The notes: generated by a model not told the origin, from the sequence alone. A DNA stretch of 8,319 bases from DAOVDI01 sp965373045 (GCA_965373045.1 CBDVEQ010000124.1:1-8319), one strand, 5' to 3'. Positions 1-7,976 are shown, counted from the stretch's first letter. A program made the numbers and translations.

Positions 1-1
1 G

Positions 2-2251
2 GATGGAACAGTCAGCGCCAATAAGAACTCCATAAAGATCATCGGTGATGCAACTGATATGTATGCCCAGGGTTACTTTCAATATGATTCCAAAAAATCC
101 GGAGGGGTGACAATTTCCCACCTGAGGTTTGGGAAGGAAAAGATCCAGTCCCAGTATCTTTTGAATACAGTAGATTTTGTGGCTCTGCATAAAGATGCCT
201 ATATCGGACGGTATGATATTCTCGGTGGTATACGTGAAGGCGGAACTTTTCTGTTGAACTCAAACTGGAAGGTGGATGAGATCTTTGAAAATCTGACAGA
301 AGATATGCAGAAGACGATCATAGAAAAAAAAATCAAATTTTACAATATCAACGCGTTGAAAATCTCTCAAGAAGTGGGACTGGGAGAACGTATCAGCACG
401 GTTATGCAGGCGGCATTCTTTAGGATCTCAGGAGTTCTCCCAGAGGAACAGGCTCTGAAACTTATCAAGGATGCTATTAAAAAAACATTTATCATAAAAG
501 GGGAAAATATCGTCAAGATGAACTGGGATGCTGTGGATCGAGCCGCTGCCGCACTGGAAGAGGTTCCTATTCCTGAAAACATAACCAAGGCAGCTCCAGA
601 TATCCTGCTGGTGCCGGAAGAAGCAGATGACTATTGTCAATCCGTGGTCAAGCCGATAATGCAGTTTAAAGGCGATGACATTCCTGTCTCCAAGATGCCG
701 TATGATGGGCGTATCCCAACCGGGATCTCCAAGCTGGAAAAACGTGGTGTTGCCCCTGAAACTCCCAATTGGATTTCTGATAACTGTATTCAGTGCAACC
801 AGTGTGTCATGGTATGTCCGCATGCTGCCATACGAGCCAAGCAGATAGCCCCTGAAGATTTAAAAGAGGCCCCTAAAGACTTTGTTACTATAAAATCAAA
901 TACAAAAAATGACCGCAATCTAAAATTCCGCATTCAGGTGTATATAGAGGATTGTGTAGGATGTGCCAATTGTTTTAACACCTGTCCTTCCAAGGTCAAA
1001 GCTTTAGAGATGACACCCATCAGGGAAGCCAGAAAAACAAACAAGCGGGAAAATGAGATATTTTTTGAATCTCTTCCAAACAATGTTCTGGACGGCGTCC
1101 GCCCGGGATCCATCAAAGGAAGCCAGTTCCTCATGCCTTATCTTGAATTCAGCGGTGCCTGTCAGGGGTGCGGAGAAACTCCATATGTGAAACTGGCCAC
1201 CCAGTTTTTCGGGGATCGCATGATTATCGCCAATGCCACAGGATGTTCATCTATCTGGGCAGGGACTTTTCCCAATATCCCGTATTGCAAGAATACAAAC
1301 GGTCAAGGTCCAACATGGGCAAATTCTCTTTTTGAAGACAATGCAGAATACGGGTTTGGAATGAGGCTTGCTGTTGACGCCAACCGGAGACAACTTCTTT
1401 TTAATGTGAAAAAACTCCTGGAAATGGGGACTACGCTGGATCTGAAGGCGGCTCTAGAAAAAAGTTTAGAGCTTTGGACCGAAACCACAGAAGAAGCGAA
1501 AAATGCTGCAAGAATGGTTAGAAAATTATTGCCTGCTGCGGTGAACAAAGCAAATAATAATACTCAGCCTGTTATTGCAAAGATCGTGGAGTTGAAGAAT
1601 TATTTTGTGGATAAAAGCGTCTGGTGCATCGGGGGAGACGGATGGGCCTATGACATCGGATACGGAGGACTGGATCATGTCCTGGCATCAGGGAAAAATG
1701 TCAATGTCCTTGTGCTGGACACCGAAGTCTATTCAAATACCGGAGGCCAGGCCTCAAAAGCCACTCCGACCGGATCCGTGGCAAAATTTGCCGCTTCAGG
1801 AAAAAAGACAAAAAAGAAGGATCTTGGCCGTATGGCTATGACATATGGTTATGTATATGTAGCCTCAATAGCTATGGGCGCGAATATGAATCAAACGATT
1901 AAAGTTTTTCTAGAAGCAGAGGCCTATAACGGGCCGTCATTGATCATAGCCTATTCTCCGTGTATTAATCACGGTTTTGACATGAGACAAACCCAGGCAG
2001 AAGAAAAACTTGCGGTGGATACCGGATACTGGATCCTATATCGCTATAATCCTGAATTGGCCAAAGAAGGAAAGAATCCTTTTGTTATGGATTCAAGAGA
2101 GCCCAAAATGGAGTACAAGGACTTCCTGCATAATGAGAACCGTTATCGAACACTCATACAGCAGTATCCCGAGGAAGCAAAAAGATTGTTCAAGCAGGCT
2201 GAAGTTGAGGCCAGACAGCGCTACGAGAGTTATAGAAAACTTGCAGAATAG
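2..2251 (+). CDS. nifJ: Pyruvate:ferredoxin (flavodoxin) oxidoreductase, C-terminal ~750 residues, 5' end outside window
   Basis: This enzyme oxidatively decarboxylates pyruvate with CoA to acetyl-CoA and CO2, passing electrons to ferredoxin or flavodoxin; it is cytoplasmic and typical of anaerobes. The frame is open from base 2, where it reads DGTVSANKNSIKIIGD, a conserved start of the gamma-type domain. About 420 N-terminal residues (pyruvate-binding and transketolase-like domains) are therefore off the left edge, and the ATG at 59 is internal. Two CxxCxxCxxxCP ferredoxin motifs have cysteine codons at 785, 794, 803, 815 and at 953, 962, 971, 983. Cysteine codons at 1160, 1169, 1244 and 1961 match the spacing I recall for the proximal cluster of the Desulfovibrio africanus enzyme. 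The TPP/Mg motif GDGWAYDIGYGG and NTGGQ follow near 1636-1750. The end matches the usual C-terminus, without the long extension of the D. africanus enzyme. No frameshift is seen. It converges on the peptidase gene with a 10-bp gap. Specificity for another 2-oxo acid is less likely but not excluded. Confidence 0.97.
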   Translation, partial: DGTVSANKNSIKIIGDATDMYAQGYFQYDSKKSGGVTISHLRFGKEKIQSQYLLNTVDFVALHKDAYIGRYDILGGIREGGTFLLNSNWKVDEIFENLTEDMQKTIIEKKIKFYNINALKISQEVGLGERISTVMQAAFFRISGVLPEEQALKLIKDAIKKTFIIKGENIVKMNWDAVDRAAAALEEVPIPENITKAAPDILLVPEEADDYCQSVVKPIMQFKGDDIPVSKMPYDGRIPTGISKLEKRGVAPETPNWISDNCIQCNQCVMVCPHAAIRAKQIAPEDLKEAPKDFVTIKSNTKNDRNLKFRIQVYIEDCVGCANCFNTCPSKVKALEMTPIREARKTNKRENEIFFESLPNNVLDGVRPGSIKGSQFLMPYLEFSGACQGCGETPYVKLATQFFGDRMIIANATGCSSIWAGTFPNIPYCKNTNGQGPTWANSLFEDNAEYGFGMRLAVDANRRQLLFNVKKLLEMGTTLDLKAALEKSLELWTETTEEAKNAARMVRKLLPAAVNKANNNTQPVIAKIVELKNYFVDKSVWCIGGDGWAYDIGYGGLDHVLASGKNVNVLVLDTEVYSNTGGQASKATPTGSVAKFAASGKKTKKKDLGRMAMTYGYVYVASIAMGANMNQTIKVFLEAEAYNGPSLIIAYSPCINHGFDMRQTQAEEKLAVDTGYWILYRYNPELAKEGKNPFVMDSREPKMEYKDFLHNENRYRTLIQQYPEEAKRLFKQAEVEARQRYESYRKLAE

Positions 2252-2261
2252 GTAGCTTTAA

Positions 2262-4025
2262 TTATTTCTTTTTCTTTGGTTGCGGAGTCAATTTGTCATA
2301 CTCCACAAGCGCTTTGCGCCACCATTCCGGGTAAATGATCTTTTCTGTCTTTCTCTTGACTTTATTATAGATCCAGAGATTGCTGTATTTAACGAGGATA
2401 GCATCTCCAAGCTCCCACCATGCATTGATAACCTGATTTGCATTGTTCAAGCAGTAGTCGGTCAGAAAAGCTCTGGCCTGTTCAGGATTCTGTTTATGAA
2501 TCTCAAGGGCCAGTTTGTCGATGACAGGGGTTTTTGTTAGAGCGGGATCCTCCCACTTCTCCAGCGCTTTATTTACGTCCTGTATGGCAAGGGAATAAGC
2601 GACCTGGACATGGAAATCCACATACCCAAAAGCCCAGCGTGCTGATTTTCTGTCGAATTCCCAATGATCCCCGATCTTAAAGGACTGGGGGATGTCTGTG
2701 ATTCCATTGTAAAGGGGCATATAGCAAGACGTATCCTGCGCGCCGAAAGAGAGCCAGATAATTCCACCGAGGGGATCCGGCAGCCAGTCTCGACTCTGGG
2801 TGACGGTCGTGTATTCAGCACGATTGACGCTGATGGTTCTGGCAGTATTATAAGTATCGCCTTTGTATTTAAATGGACGAGGCATGTAGTTGGGATTAGC
2901 GAACGGTCCTCCCTGGAGACCTTTGACCGGATCAAATGGACTTCCCTGGTATTTGTCCCGTAGAATATTCATAACATCTTTGACAGACAATTTTTTATCG
3001 GGTTTGACTGAAAAGGGAAAGTCCATGTTTGGAGTATCGGGGCTGAATTTTTTTGAAGGCACGACAAGATCATAAAAGCGCCACATACGTGCTCTGGATC
3101 CGTTGGAACTGGCGGCGCTGGCTTCACTGGGGGAATAGGCCTTTTTCCAGTTAAAGGGTTCTCCGCTTTTAGGGTCCCAAAAGTCTTTTTCTTCTGCGTA
3201 AGAGATAACATTGGGAGATGTCATAAAATAATCTGAATTGTTAAGGTCGATCTCACCGATCCTGGATGCATTTGGGCAAACACTGACGTGATCATCAGGA
3301 ACTCTTTGTGCACACCAGACAGCCCCTGGTTTTCCGCTTTTTGAAGTCCATAAGGGACCGACAGGCATTACCTCAAAGATCCATATTTCTTTTGTATCGG
3401 CAACAGCCAGCATCTCTCCGTTGTCATGAAAGCCATATCCGTATTTTTCGGCCATGGTTCCCATGGTTTTAATAGCCTCTCTGGCGGTTTTACATCTTTC
3501 CATAGCGATCATAGTAAGAGCGGTTATATCAAAGGTTGCGGAAGGAGTAGGATTATTCATTTTTTTCCGGTTTCCAACAGTTGATTCACCGATAGCAAGC
3601 TGATGTTCGTTCATGTAACCGAACATTCCATGCATGTATTCATAAGTAATGGGTGGTTGGGGAATTTCAACTCCGGTGAAGTCGTCTTTGAAATGTTTAT
3701 CCCACTTAAGTCCTTCAGAGGGAGGCCAGGTTTTGTACTGAGAGATGTGGTATATTTTCCTTAATGCCCCCTTTGGATGTTTCATAGAAGGAACATGACG
3801 CCATGTCCAATCGCAGAAACTGCAGTCGCAGGTATGTGTGGTGATGACAGATCCATCAGTAGACGCATCCTTTCCTACAAGGACTACTGTACATCCGTCA
3901 GGTTCCGGGAAAGGATAATTTTCTGCGCAGCGCCCATTGTCTGCTTGTATAAAAATATATGCGCCTGCAATAAAAAAAACGATAATAAGAAAGCGGACAA
4001 GAATAAGGCTTTTTTTAAATGTCAT
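2262..4025 (-). CDS. Secreted C69 (U34) family dipeptidase, 587 aa
   Basis: This looks like an N-terminal-nucleophile peptidase of family C69 (PepD-like), which cleaves dipeptides or short peptides. A basic start and hydrophobic stretch (about residues 8-27) form a Sec-type signal peptide, with plausible cleavage near RCA/EN at 34-35, so it acts in the periplasm or outside. Family hallmark GCTVVLVGKDASTDGS starts at residue 44; Cys45 is the expected nucleophile, exposed by further processing as in other Ntn hydrolases. Further family-like stretches are GYMNEHQLAIGEST (136-149), an ETA-equivalent region and the C-terminal YPEWWRKALVEYD. The length suits the larger bacterial members (PepDA of lactobacilli is nearer 470). 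The start is supported by GGGAGGT at 4031-4037, five bases before ATG, and by a good promoter upstream. Odd points are a Cys cluster CDCSFCD (66-72) soon after the nucleophile and a Lys-rich tail. The substrate cannot be read from sequence. Confidence 0.9.
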   Translation of the reverse strand: MTFKKSLILVRFLIIVFFIAGAYIFIQADNGRCAENYPFPEPDGCTVVLVGKDASTDGSVITTHTCDCSFCDWTWRHVPSMKHPKGALRKIYHISQYKTWPPSEGLKWDKHFKDDFTGVEIPQPPITYEYMHGMFGYMNEHQLAIGESTVGNRKKMNNPTPSATFDITALTMIAMERCKTAREAIKTMGTMAEKYGYGFHDNGEMLAVADTKEIWIFEVMPVGPLWTSKSGKPGAVWCAQRVPDDHVSVCPNASRIGEIDLNNSDYFMTSPNVISYAEEKDFWDPKSGEPFNWKKAYSPSEASAASSNGSRARMWRFYDLVVPSKKFSPDTPNMDFPFSVKPDKKLSVKDVMNILRDKYQGSPFDPVKGLQGGPFANPNYMPRPFKYKGDTYNTARTISVNRAEYTTVTQSRDWLPDPLGGIIWLSFGAQDTSCYMPLYNGITDIPQSFKIGDHWEFDRKSARWAFGYVDFHVQVAYSLAIQDVNKALEKWEDPALTKTPVIDKLALEIHKQNPEQARAFLTDYCLNNANQVINAWWELGDAILVKYSNLWIYNKVKRKTEKIIYPEWWRKALVEYDKLTPQPKKKK

Positions 4026-4075
4026 TGATGACCTCCCAATCTGGAATTTAAATGCTTGTAAAACATGGATAATTC

Positions 4076-4104
4076 AGAATACTCAGCCAGTATAATTATG
4101 TCAA
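4076..4104 (-). promoter_or_regulatory. Sigma-70-type promoter of the C69 peptidase gene
   Basis: On the minus strand, TTGACA (4104 to 4099) is followed by exactly 17 bases and TATTCT (4081 to 4076). The -35 box is perfect consensus and the -10 box matches at 4 of 6 positions. Transcription would start near 4069, giving a leader of about 44 bases with the Shine-Dalgarno GGGAGGT at 4031-4037. The promoter abuts the 9-nt repeat block. It is predicted by pattern only. Confidence 0.65.
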
Positions 4105-4109
4105 CAAAT

Positions 4110-4271
4110 CAAAGAGCTCAAAGATAGGAGTCCATTGAAGTCGTAGAAGTCTATAAGAGTTGTCGAAGCCAAAAAGAGTTTGTTGAGTTTATTGGGCTCG
4201 TTGTGTTCTTTGGGTTATTATAATAAAATTTAACTCAATGAACTCAAGAAACTCCATGAACTCAAAGAGCT
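4110..4271. repeat. Degenerate 9-nt periodic repeat block forming an imperfect inverted repeat
   Basis: The left half of this block in the divergent spacer runs in 9-base units. Clearest are GAGTTTGTT, GAGTTTATT, GGGCTCGTT, GTGTTCTTT and GGGTT at 4176-4216; looser purine-rich units such as GAAGTCGTA and GAAGTCTAT extend it back to about 4110. After an A/T-rich centre (4217-4231) come four units on the opposite sense: AACTCAATG, AACTCAAGA, AACTCCATG, AACTCAAAG (4232-4267). The two halves are rough reverse complements, so RNA could fold into a long stem with many G-U pairs. The 10-mer TCAAAGAGCT occurs exactly at 4109-4118 and 4262-4271, bracketing the block. A TATAAT (4219-4224) sits in the central loop but has no good -35. 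Such repeats look like non-coding dispersed elements; function is unknown. Confidence 0.7.
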
Positions 4272-4297
4272 GGATTCCCATTTACACGGGAATGACA
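4270..4297. repeat. REP-like ATTCCC...GGGAAT hairpin element
   Basis: ATTCCC (4274-4279) and GGGAAT (4288-4293) form a 6-bp stem around ATTTACAC, flanked by CTGG and GACAT. It resembles the widespread intergenic sequence of the form CTGGATTCCCGNNT...ACGGGAATGACG; here one stem-extending G is replaced by A at 4280, shortening the stem. The family assignment is from memory. It lies directly before the ribosome binding site of the next gene. Confidence 0.6.
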
Positions 4298-4298
4298 T

Positions 4299-4305
4299 AG
4301 AGGAG
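4299..4305 (+). promoter_or_regulatory. Ribosome binding site of the Tat-exported oxidoreductase-like gene
   Basis: AGAGGAG stands five bases before the ATG at 4311, which supports that start and includes the whole Tat signal in the protein. It begins only six bases after the REP-like hairpin stem. Confidence 0.7.
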
Positions 4306-4310
4306 AAACA

Positions 4311-5690
4311 ATGATTAAGAAACTAGACTCCAGAAAAGGCAACATTAACCGTAGGGATTTTTTAAAGCTGGGAGCAATTGCAGGAGTTGGAACGGCCTTT
4401 TCAAGTCTCAGGGCCCAGGAGAACGTAGAGCCTAGTAATCTGGCTAAGCCGCGTAACAGCGAATTCAAGGTTCCCCCTATAGATCCTGTCAGAATAGGGT
4501 TTGTTGGCGTGGGAGGCATGGGTTCTGCTCACATACGGAATCTTTTAAAAATAGAAGGTGCAGTGATCAAGGCCGTATGTGATATTGTCCCGGAAAAGGT
4601 AGCCCGGGTACAAAAATGGGTAGTAAAGGCAGGTTTTCCAAAACCGGCAGGATATTCACGGAATGAATTAGACTTTATCAGGATGTGTGAAAAAGAGGAT
4701 ATAGACCTGGTCTACACAGCAACTCCATGGAGATGGCATGTGCCTGTATGTATGGCGGCCATGAAAAACGGCAAACATGCTGCTACTGAAGTGCCGGCCG
4801 CCTATACAGTGGATGATTGCTGGGAATTGGTGGAAACAGCGGAAAAATACAATAAGCACTGTATTATGATGGAAAACTGCAATTACGGACGTACAGAGAT
4901 GATCATTCTGAACATGGTGAGAAAAGGACTACTTGGAGAACTTCAGCATGCGGAATGCGGTTATCTGCACGATCTGAGAGCCCTGAAATATTCCTTCAGA
5001 GGGGAGGGGCTCTGGCGGACCTATCATTCCATCTACCGGGACGGAAACCTTTATCCGACCCATGGACTTGGACCTGTGATGCAGTGGATGAATGTCAACA
5101 GGGGGGACCAATTTGATTATATGGTGTCAATGAGCTGTACTTCCCGTGGATTAAAACTCTATGCAGAAGAGCATTTTGGCAAAGCTGATCCCCGCGCAAG
5201 ACAGACCTACAAATGCGGAGATGTGAATGTCAGCCTGATCCGCACAAAATTGGGAAAGACCATCACACTGGTGCATGACTGCAATACACCAAGGCCTTAC
5301 AGCAGGATCGATATGCTGCAGGGGACAAAAGGAATCGTCCGGGGTTATCCGGAGCGGAAGATCTATATAGAAGGGTTGAGCCCGGCACACCAGTGGGAAT
5401 CCCTTGAAAATTATCAGAAGGCTTTTGATCATCCTTTATGGGTGATCAATGAGAATGCAGCTAAAGGGGCCGGCCATGGAGGGATGGATTATATCGAAGA
5501 TTCCAGGCTGATCTACTGTATGAGAAAAGGATTTCCACTGGATACGGATGTTTACGATGCAGCGGCTGTCAGTGTTGTATCCGAACTGAGCGAACGTTCG
5601 GTTGCGAACAGAAGCCGCTCTGTGTATATTCCTGACTTTACCCGGGGGCTGTGGAAGGAGAACTCTCCTCTGGGTATTGTCACCGAATAA
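4311..5690 (+). CDS. Tat-exported Gfo/Idh/MocA protein, GH109-like NAD-dependent glycosidase
   Basis: This 459-residue protein starts with a twin-arginine signal, NRRDFLKLGAIAGVG (residues 13-27), with cleavage likely near SLRAQ at 32-36. It should be exported folded, with its cofactor loaded in the cytoplasm. A Rossmann motif GVGGMG (66-71) marks the NAD-binding domain. The pattern then fits GH109 (alpha-N-acetylgalactosaminidase type), whose members use tightly bound NAD+ in a redox-cycling glycoside cleavage: TPWRWH (138-143), EVPAA (160-164), MENCNYGR (187-194), Tyr218, Arg236, NLYPTHGLGP (246-255) and Tyr330. Tyr248 and His251 match the Tyr-x-x-His pair that I recall as important in the Elizabethkingia enzyme. 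GH109-type length is about 440-460. It is divergent from the peptidase gene and convergent with the permease, so probably transcribed alone. The sugar substrate is not shown; a dehydrogenase or another glycosidase specificity remains possible. Confidence 0.85.
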   Translation: MIKKLDSRKGNINRRDFLKLGAIAGVGTAFSSLRAQENVEPSNLAKPRNSEFKVPPIDPVRIGFVGVGGMGSAHIRNLLKIEGAVIKAVCDIVPEKVARVQKWVVKAGFPKPAGYSRNELDFIRMCEKEDIDLVYTATPWRWHVPVCMAAMKNGKHAATEVPAAYTVDDCWELVETAEKYNKHCIMMENCNYGRTEMIILNMVRKGLLGELQHAECGYLHDLRALKYSFRGEGLWRTYHSIYRDGNLYPTHGLGPVMQWMNVNRGDQFDYMVSMSCTSRGLKLYAEEHFGKADPRARQTYKCGDVNVSLIRTKLGKTITLVHDCNTPRPYSRIDMLQGTKGIVRGYPERKIYIEGLSPAHQWESLENYQKAFDHPLWVINENAAKGAGHGGMDYIEDSRLIYCMRKGFPLDTDVYDAAAVSVVSELSERSVANRSRSVYIPDFTRGLWKENSPLGIVTE

Positions 5691-5711
5691 TATCAGCCTG
5701 AAAAACCTCAA

Positions 5712-7976
5712 TTACAGCCAACGCCGCATCCAGGATTTTATCCCGCCAGAGGCCTTTACTATGATCATGGGTTTCTGGCAATTTTTGGCGACCGAGTGCG
5801 AGATGGATTCCCGCGTTACCTGTTTAAGTATAGGATCCATTGTGGACCCCAAAATAACCAGGTCATGTTTTTCGGATTCGTTCAGAATCGCATCTCCAAT
5901 ATTGGATGCTTCTAATCGTTTGATGGTGATTCGTTCCCAGTTGATCTTAAAATGAGGATCTCCGTGCTCTTTGGATGCGCTGATATCGAAATTTCCATTC
6001 TTTTCATTGACAATAAAAGCAGTTATCTTGCTGTCATCTTTTTCTGCAAGAATACTCGCGATCTCAAGTGCAAAAAAGCTGTTCGGTCCACCTGCGATCG
6101 GGACAAGTATGTTTTTGAATTCTCTGTTTCCGCATTCTTTTAAGATTACAACATTACAATTCGCTCTTTCAATGATGTAGTCCACTGTGCTGCCAAGCAT
6201 AAAAGCATGCCGGCGCGGCTTGCCATGCCAGCCCATAATGATCATGTCTGTCTTTTTTTCTCGGATCGCACTCAGTATCCCCCTGGCGATATTACGGCAA
6301 TATCGAATAGTGGTTGTTATGGGAAATTTGATAATCAGGTAAAGCATGGCTTCAACAATGCCTTCCTTGCCCTCGATCATGTATTTTTCTGCTTCGGCCA
6401 GAGGCATCTGTTCAGGAACAGGGACCATGTGGAGAAGCTTAATCCTGGCATTTTTGGCCTCACTGATGAAATAGGTCGTTCGTATTAAGTCTAGAGCATT
6501 ATTGGGATTAGCGACAGATACGATGATACGGTACTGATCCCCCTTTGGGGCGCTGTCTTCTTCGATGACCAGGACCTCTTCTTCAGTGGCGATCGCGTGT
6601 TTACGGGAATAGAGAAAATATATCAATATTCCGCTCAAAATCCACAGCGGGGCAACGATCCAGGCAATAATACTCATGTTCACAAGGAAGACTGCCAGGA
6701 TTCCCTGACATAAAATGGCGATTATAGGTGGCCAGGGAAAAAAAGGCATGATAAACCCATATTTTAATTCATCACCCATATTGACACGGATCTTGATTAC
6801 ACTGACATTGACAAGAAAAAAGAGAAAAAGGAACATGATGCTTGCACTGGACGCGACATCTATAGTTGGAAGGAATAAAGCCACAATGATACAAATTACG
6901 CCTGTACCCAGCAAAGCGACCCAGGGAGTTTTTCGGATAGGGGAGATGCGTGAAAAAAATTTGGGCAGCATCCGGTCCCGGCCAAGCGCATAAGAGGCTC
7001 TTGTGGCGGAAAAGATAGTAGCATTCAGTGCGGAAATAGAAGCAAAGATAACAGCCAGAGTTAAGAAGAAATTCCCATAAGGCATAAGCCGGGATACAGC
7101 TTCCCCAAATCCTCTTTCTTTAAAACTTCCGATCCATTCCCAGACAGGTCCTTCCACACCGGTTGAACCAGATTTGACCGCAACGATCGAAGCAAAGGCC
7201 ACAGCCACGTAAGTAAAAGTGGCAATAACGACAGAATAGATCATGGCTTTTGGCAGATTACGTTTCGGATCAATCGTTTCATCACCGGCCTGAGCGATCA
7301 CCTCGTATCCTTCAAATGCAACATAAGTAAAACCCATTGTGACAAGGAGTTTTGTCCAGCCGTGAGGCAAAAAAGGATCAATATTCTGTAATCGAGACGG
7401 ATCTGTAATAGTAACGATCACACCGACTAGGCCGATAAAAATGAGGAACAGTGTTTGACCCAAAGTAAAAAATGCTCCGATTTTGCCTGTTTCAGAGGCG
7501 CCGCGGTAATTGATGTACAGAAAAAAAGAAGCAATAAGAAGGGCTACGATCTTCTCGGTGAAATAGGTGGAGAGGGGAAGCCAATCAAGCAGTTTTAATC
7601 CCTGAAAATACCGCACAGTATAGATGGCAAATGTTACAGCATAAAGACTTCCAGCAACACTGGAAGCAAACCATTCCATCCATCCTGCGATAAAACTAGG
7701 TCCCCTGCCAAATGCAAGGCGGGCGAAATTGTAGGCTCCTCCCGCTCTGGGGATTGCGGAACTAAGCTCTGCATAGGACATGGCCGTAAAAATGGCAATA
7801 ACACCGTTAAACCCAAATGTGAGCAGCACTCCACCCGGGCCTGCCATATGAATGGTATTACCTATCCCCAGGAATACACCTGCGCCGATCATCATTCCCA
7901 GGCCCATCATAGTAATATGGAAAAGGGATAATTCACGTGACAGTTCGGAGGAGATTTGCTGGTCAGTGTTTTTCAT
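5712..7976 (-). CDS. APC-family amino-acid permease fused to two UspA domains, 754 aa
   Basis: This is a cytoplasmic-membrane amino-acid transporter with a cytoplasmic regulatory tail. Residues ~18-456 hold about 12 hydrophobic spans. The first carries GLGMMIGAGVFLGIG (25-39), the substrate-site loop of the APC superfamily, and span 6 is followed by FEGYEVIAQAGDETIDPKRN (221-240), a family signature. Two universal-stress-protein domains follow, ~481-613 and ~619-742. The first contains G-x2-G-x9-G-S (Gly582, Gly585, Gly595, Ser596), the ATP-binding-type UspA motif. The second has only LGSTMD at that place and lacks the rest, so it may not bind nucleotide. Permease-UspA fusions are known in archaea and various anaerobes. 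The start at 7976 fits a short cytosolic N-terminus before span 1, but no strong Shine-Dalgarno precedes it. Its ATG lies inside the end of the upstream small ORF, suggesting translational coupling. Substrate is unknown. Confidence 0.92.
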   Translation of the reverse strand: MKNTDQQISSELSRELSLFHITMMGLGMMIGAGVFLGIGNTIHMAGPGGVLLTFGFNGVIAIFTAMSYAELSSAIPRAGGAYNFARLAFGRGPSFIAGWMEWFASSVAGSLYAVTFAIYTVRYFQGLKLLDWLPLSTYFTEKIVALLIASFFLYINYRGASETGKIGAFFTLGQTLFLIFIGLVGVIVTITDPSRLQNIDPFLPHGWTKLLVTMGFTYVAFEGYEVIAQAGDETIDPKRNLPKAMIYSVVIATFTYVAVAFASIVAVKSGSTGVEGPVWEWIGSFKERGFGEAVSRLMPYGNFFLTLAVIFASISALNATIFSATRASYALGRDRMLPKFFSRISPIRKTPWVALLGTGVICIIVALFLPTIDVASSASIMFLFLFFLVNVSVIKIRVNMGDELKYGFIMPFFPWPPIIAILCQGILAVFLVNMSIIAWIVAPLWILSGILIYFLYSRKHAIATEEEVLVIEEDSAPKGDQYRIIVSVANPNNALDLIRTTYFISEAKNARIKLLHMVPVPEQMPLAEAEKYMIEGKEGIVEAMLYLIIKFPITTTIRYCRNIARGILSAIREKKTDMIIMGWHGKPRRHAFMLGSTVDYIIERANCNVVILKECGNREFKNILVPIAGGPNSFFALEIASILAEKDDSKITAFIVNEKNGNFDISASKEHGDPHFKINWERITIKRLEASNIGDAILNESEKHDLVILGSTMDPILKQVTRESISHSVAKNCQKPMIIVKASGGIKSWMRRWL

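Noticed and set aside
59..61. ATG at 59 as the start of nifJ
   Set aside because: The reading frame continues upstream to base 2 with conserved family sequence, so this Met is internal.
428..823. 131-codon minus-strand open frame inside nifJ
   Set aside because: It is the antisense shadow of a strongly conserved oxidoreductase region; composition is unlike a protein (many Ile, His, Phe from reversed codons) and no ribosome site or family motif is seen.
2284..2319. Small hairpins GGAGT...ACTCC and GCGC-TTT-GCGC after the nifJ stop
   Set aside because: Both lie within the peptidase coding sequence, have short stems and no following T-run, so they are not convincing terminators.
4219..4224. 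Perfect TATAAT as -10 box for the gene at 4311
   Set aside because: No acceptable -35 sequence stands 16-18 bases upstream, and it lies in the A/T-rich loop of the inverted repeat; kept only as a remark.
4262..4519. 85-codon minus-strand frame ending in CHSRVNGNPAL
   Set aside because: The ending is the translation of the REP-like hairpin element, and the rest is antisense to the Tat signal and NAD-binding region.
5602..5955. 117-codon plus-strand frame spanning the end of the oxidoreductase-like gene and the permease tail
   Set aside because: It crosses two real genes in shadow frames, has no recognisable domain and no ribosome site.
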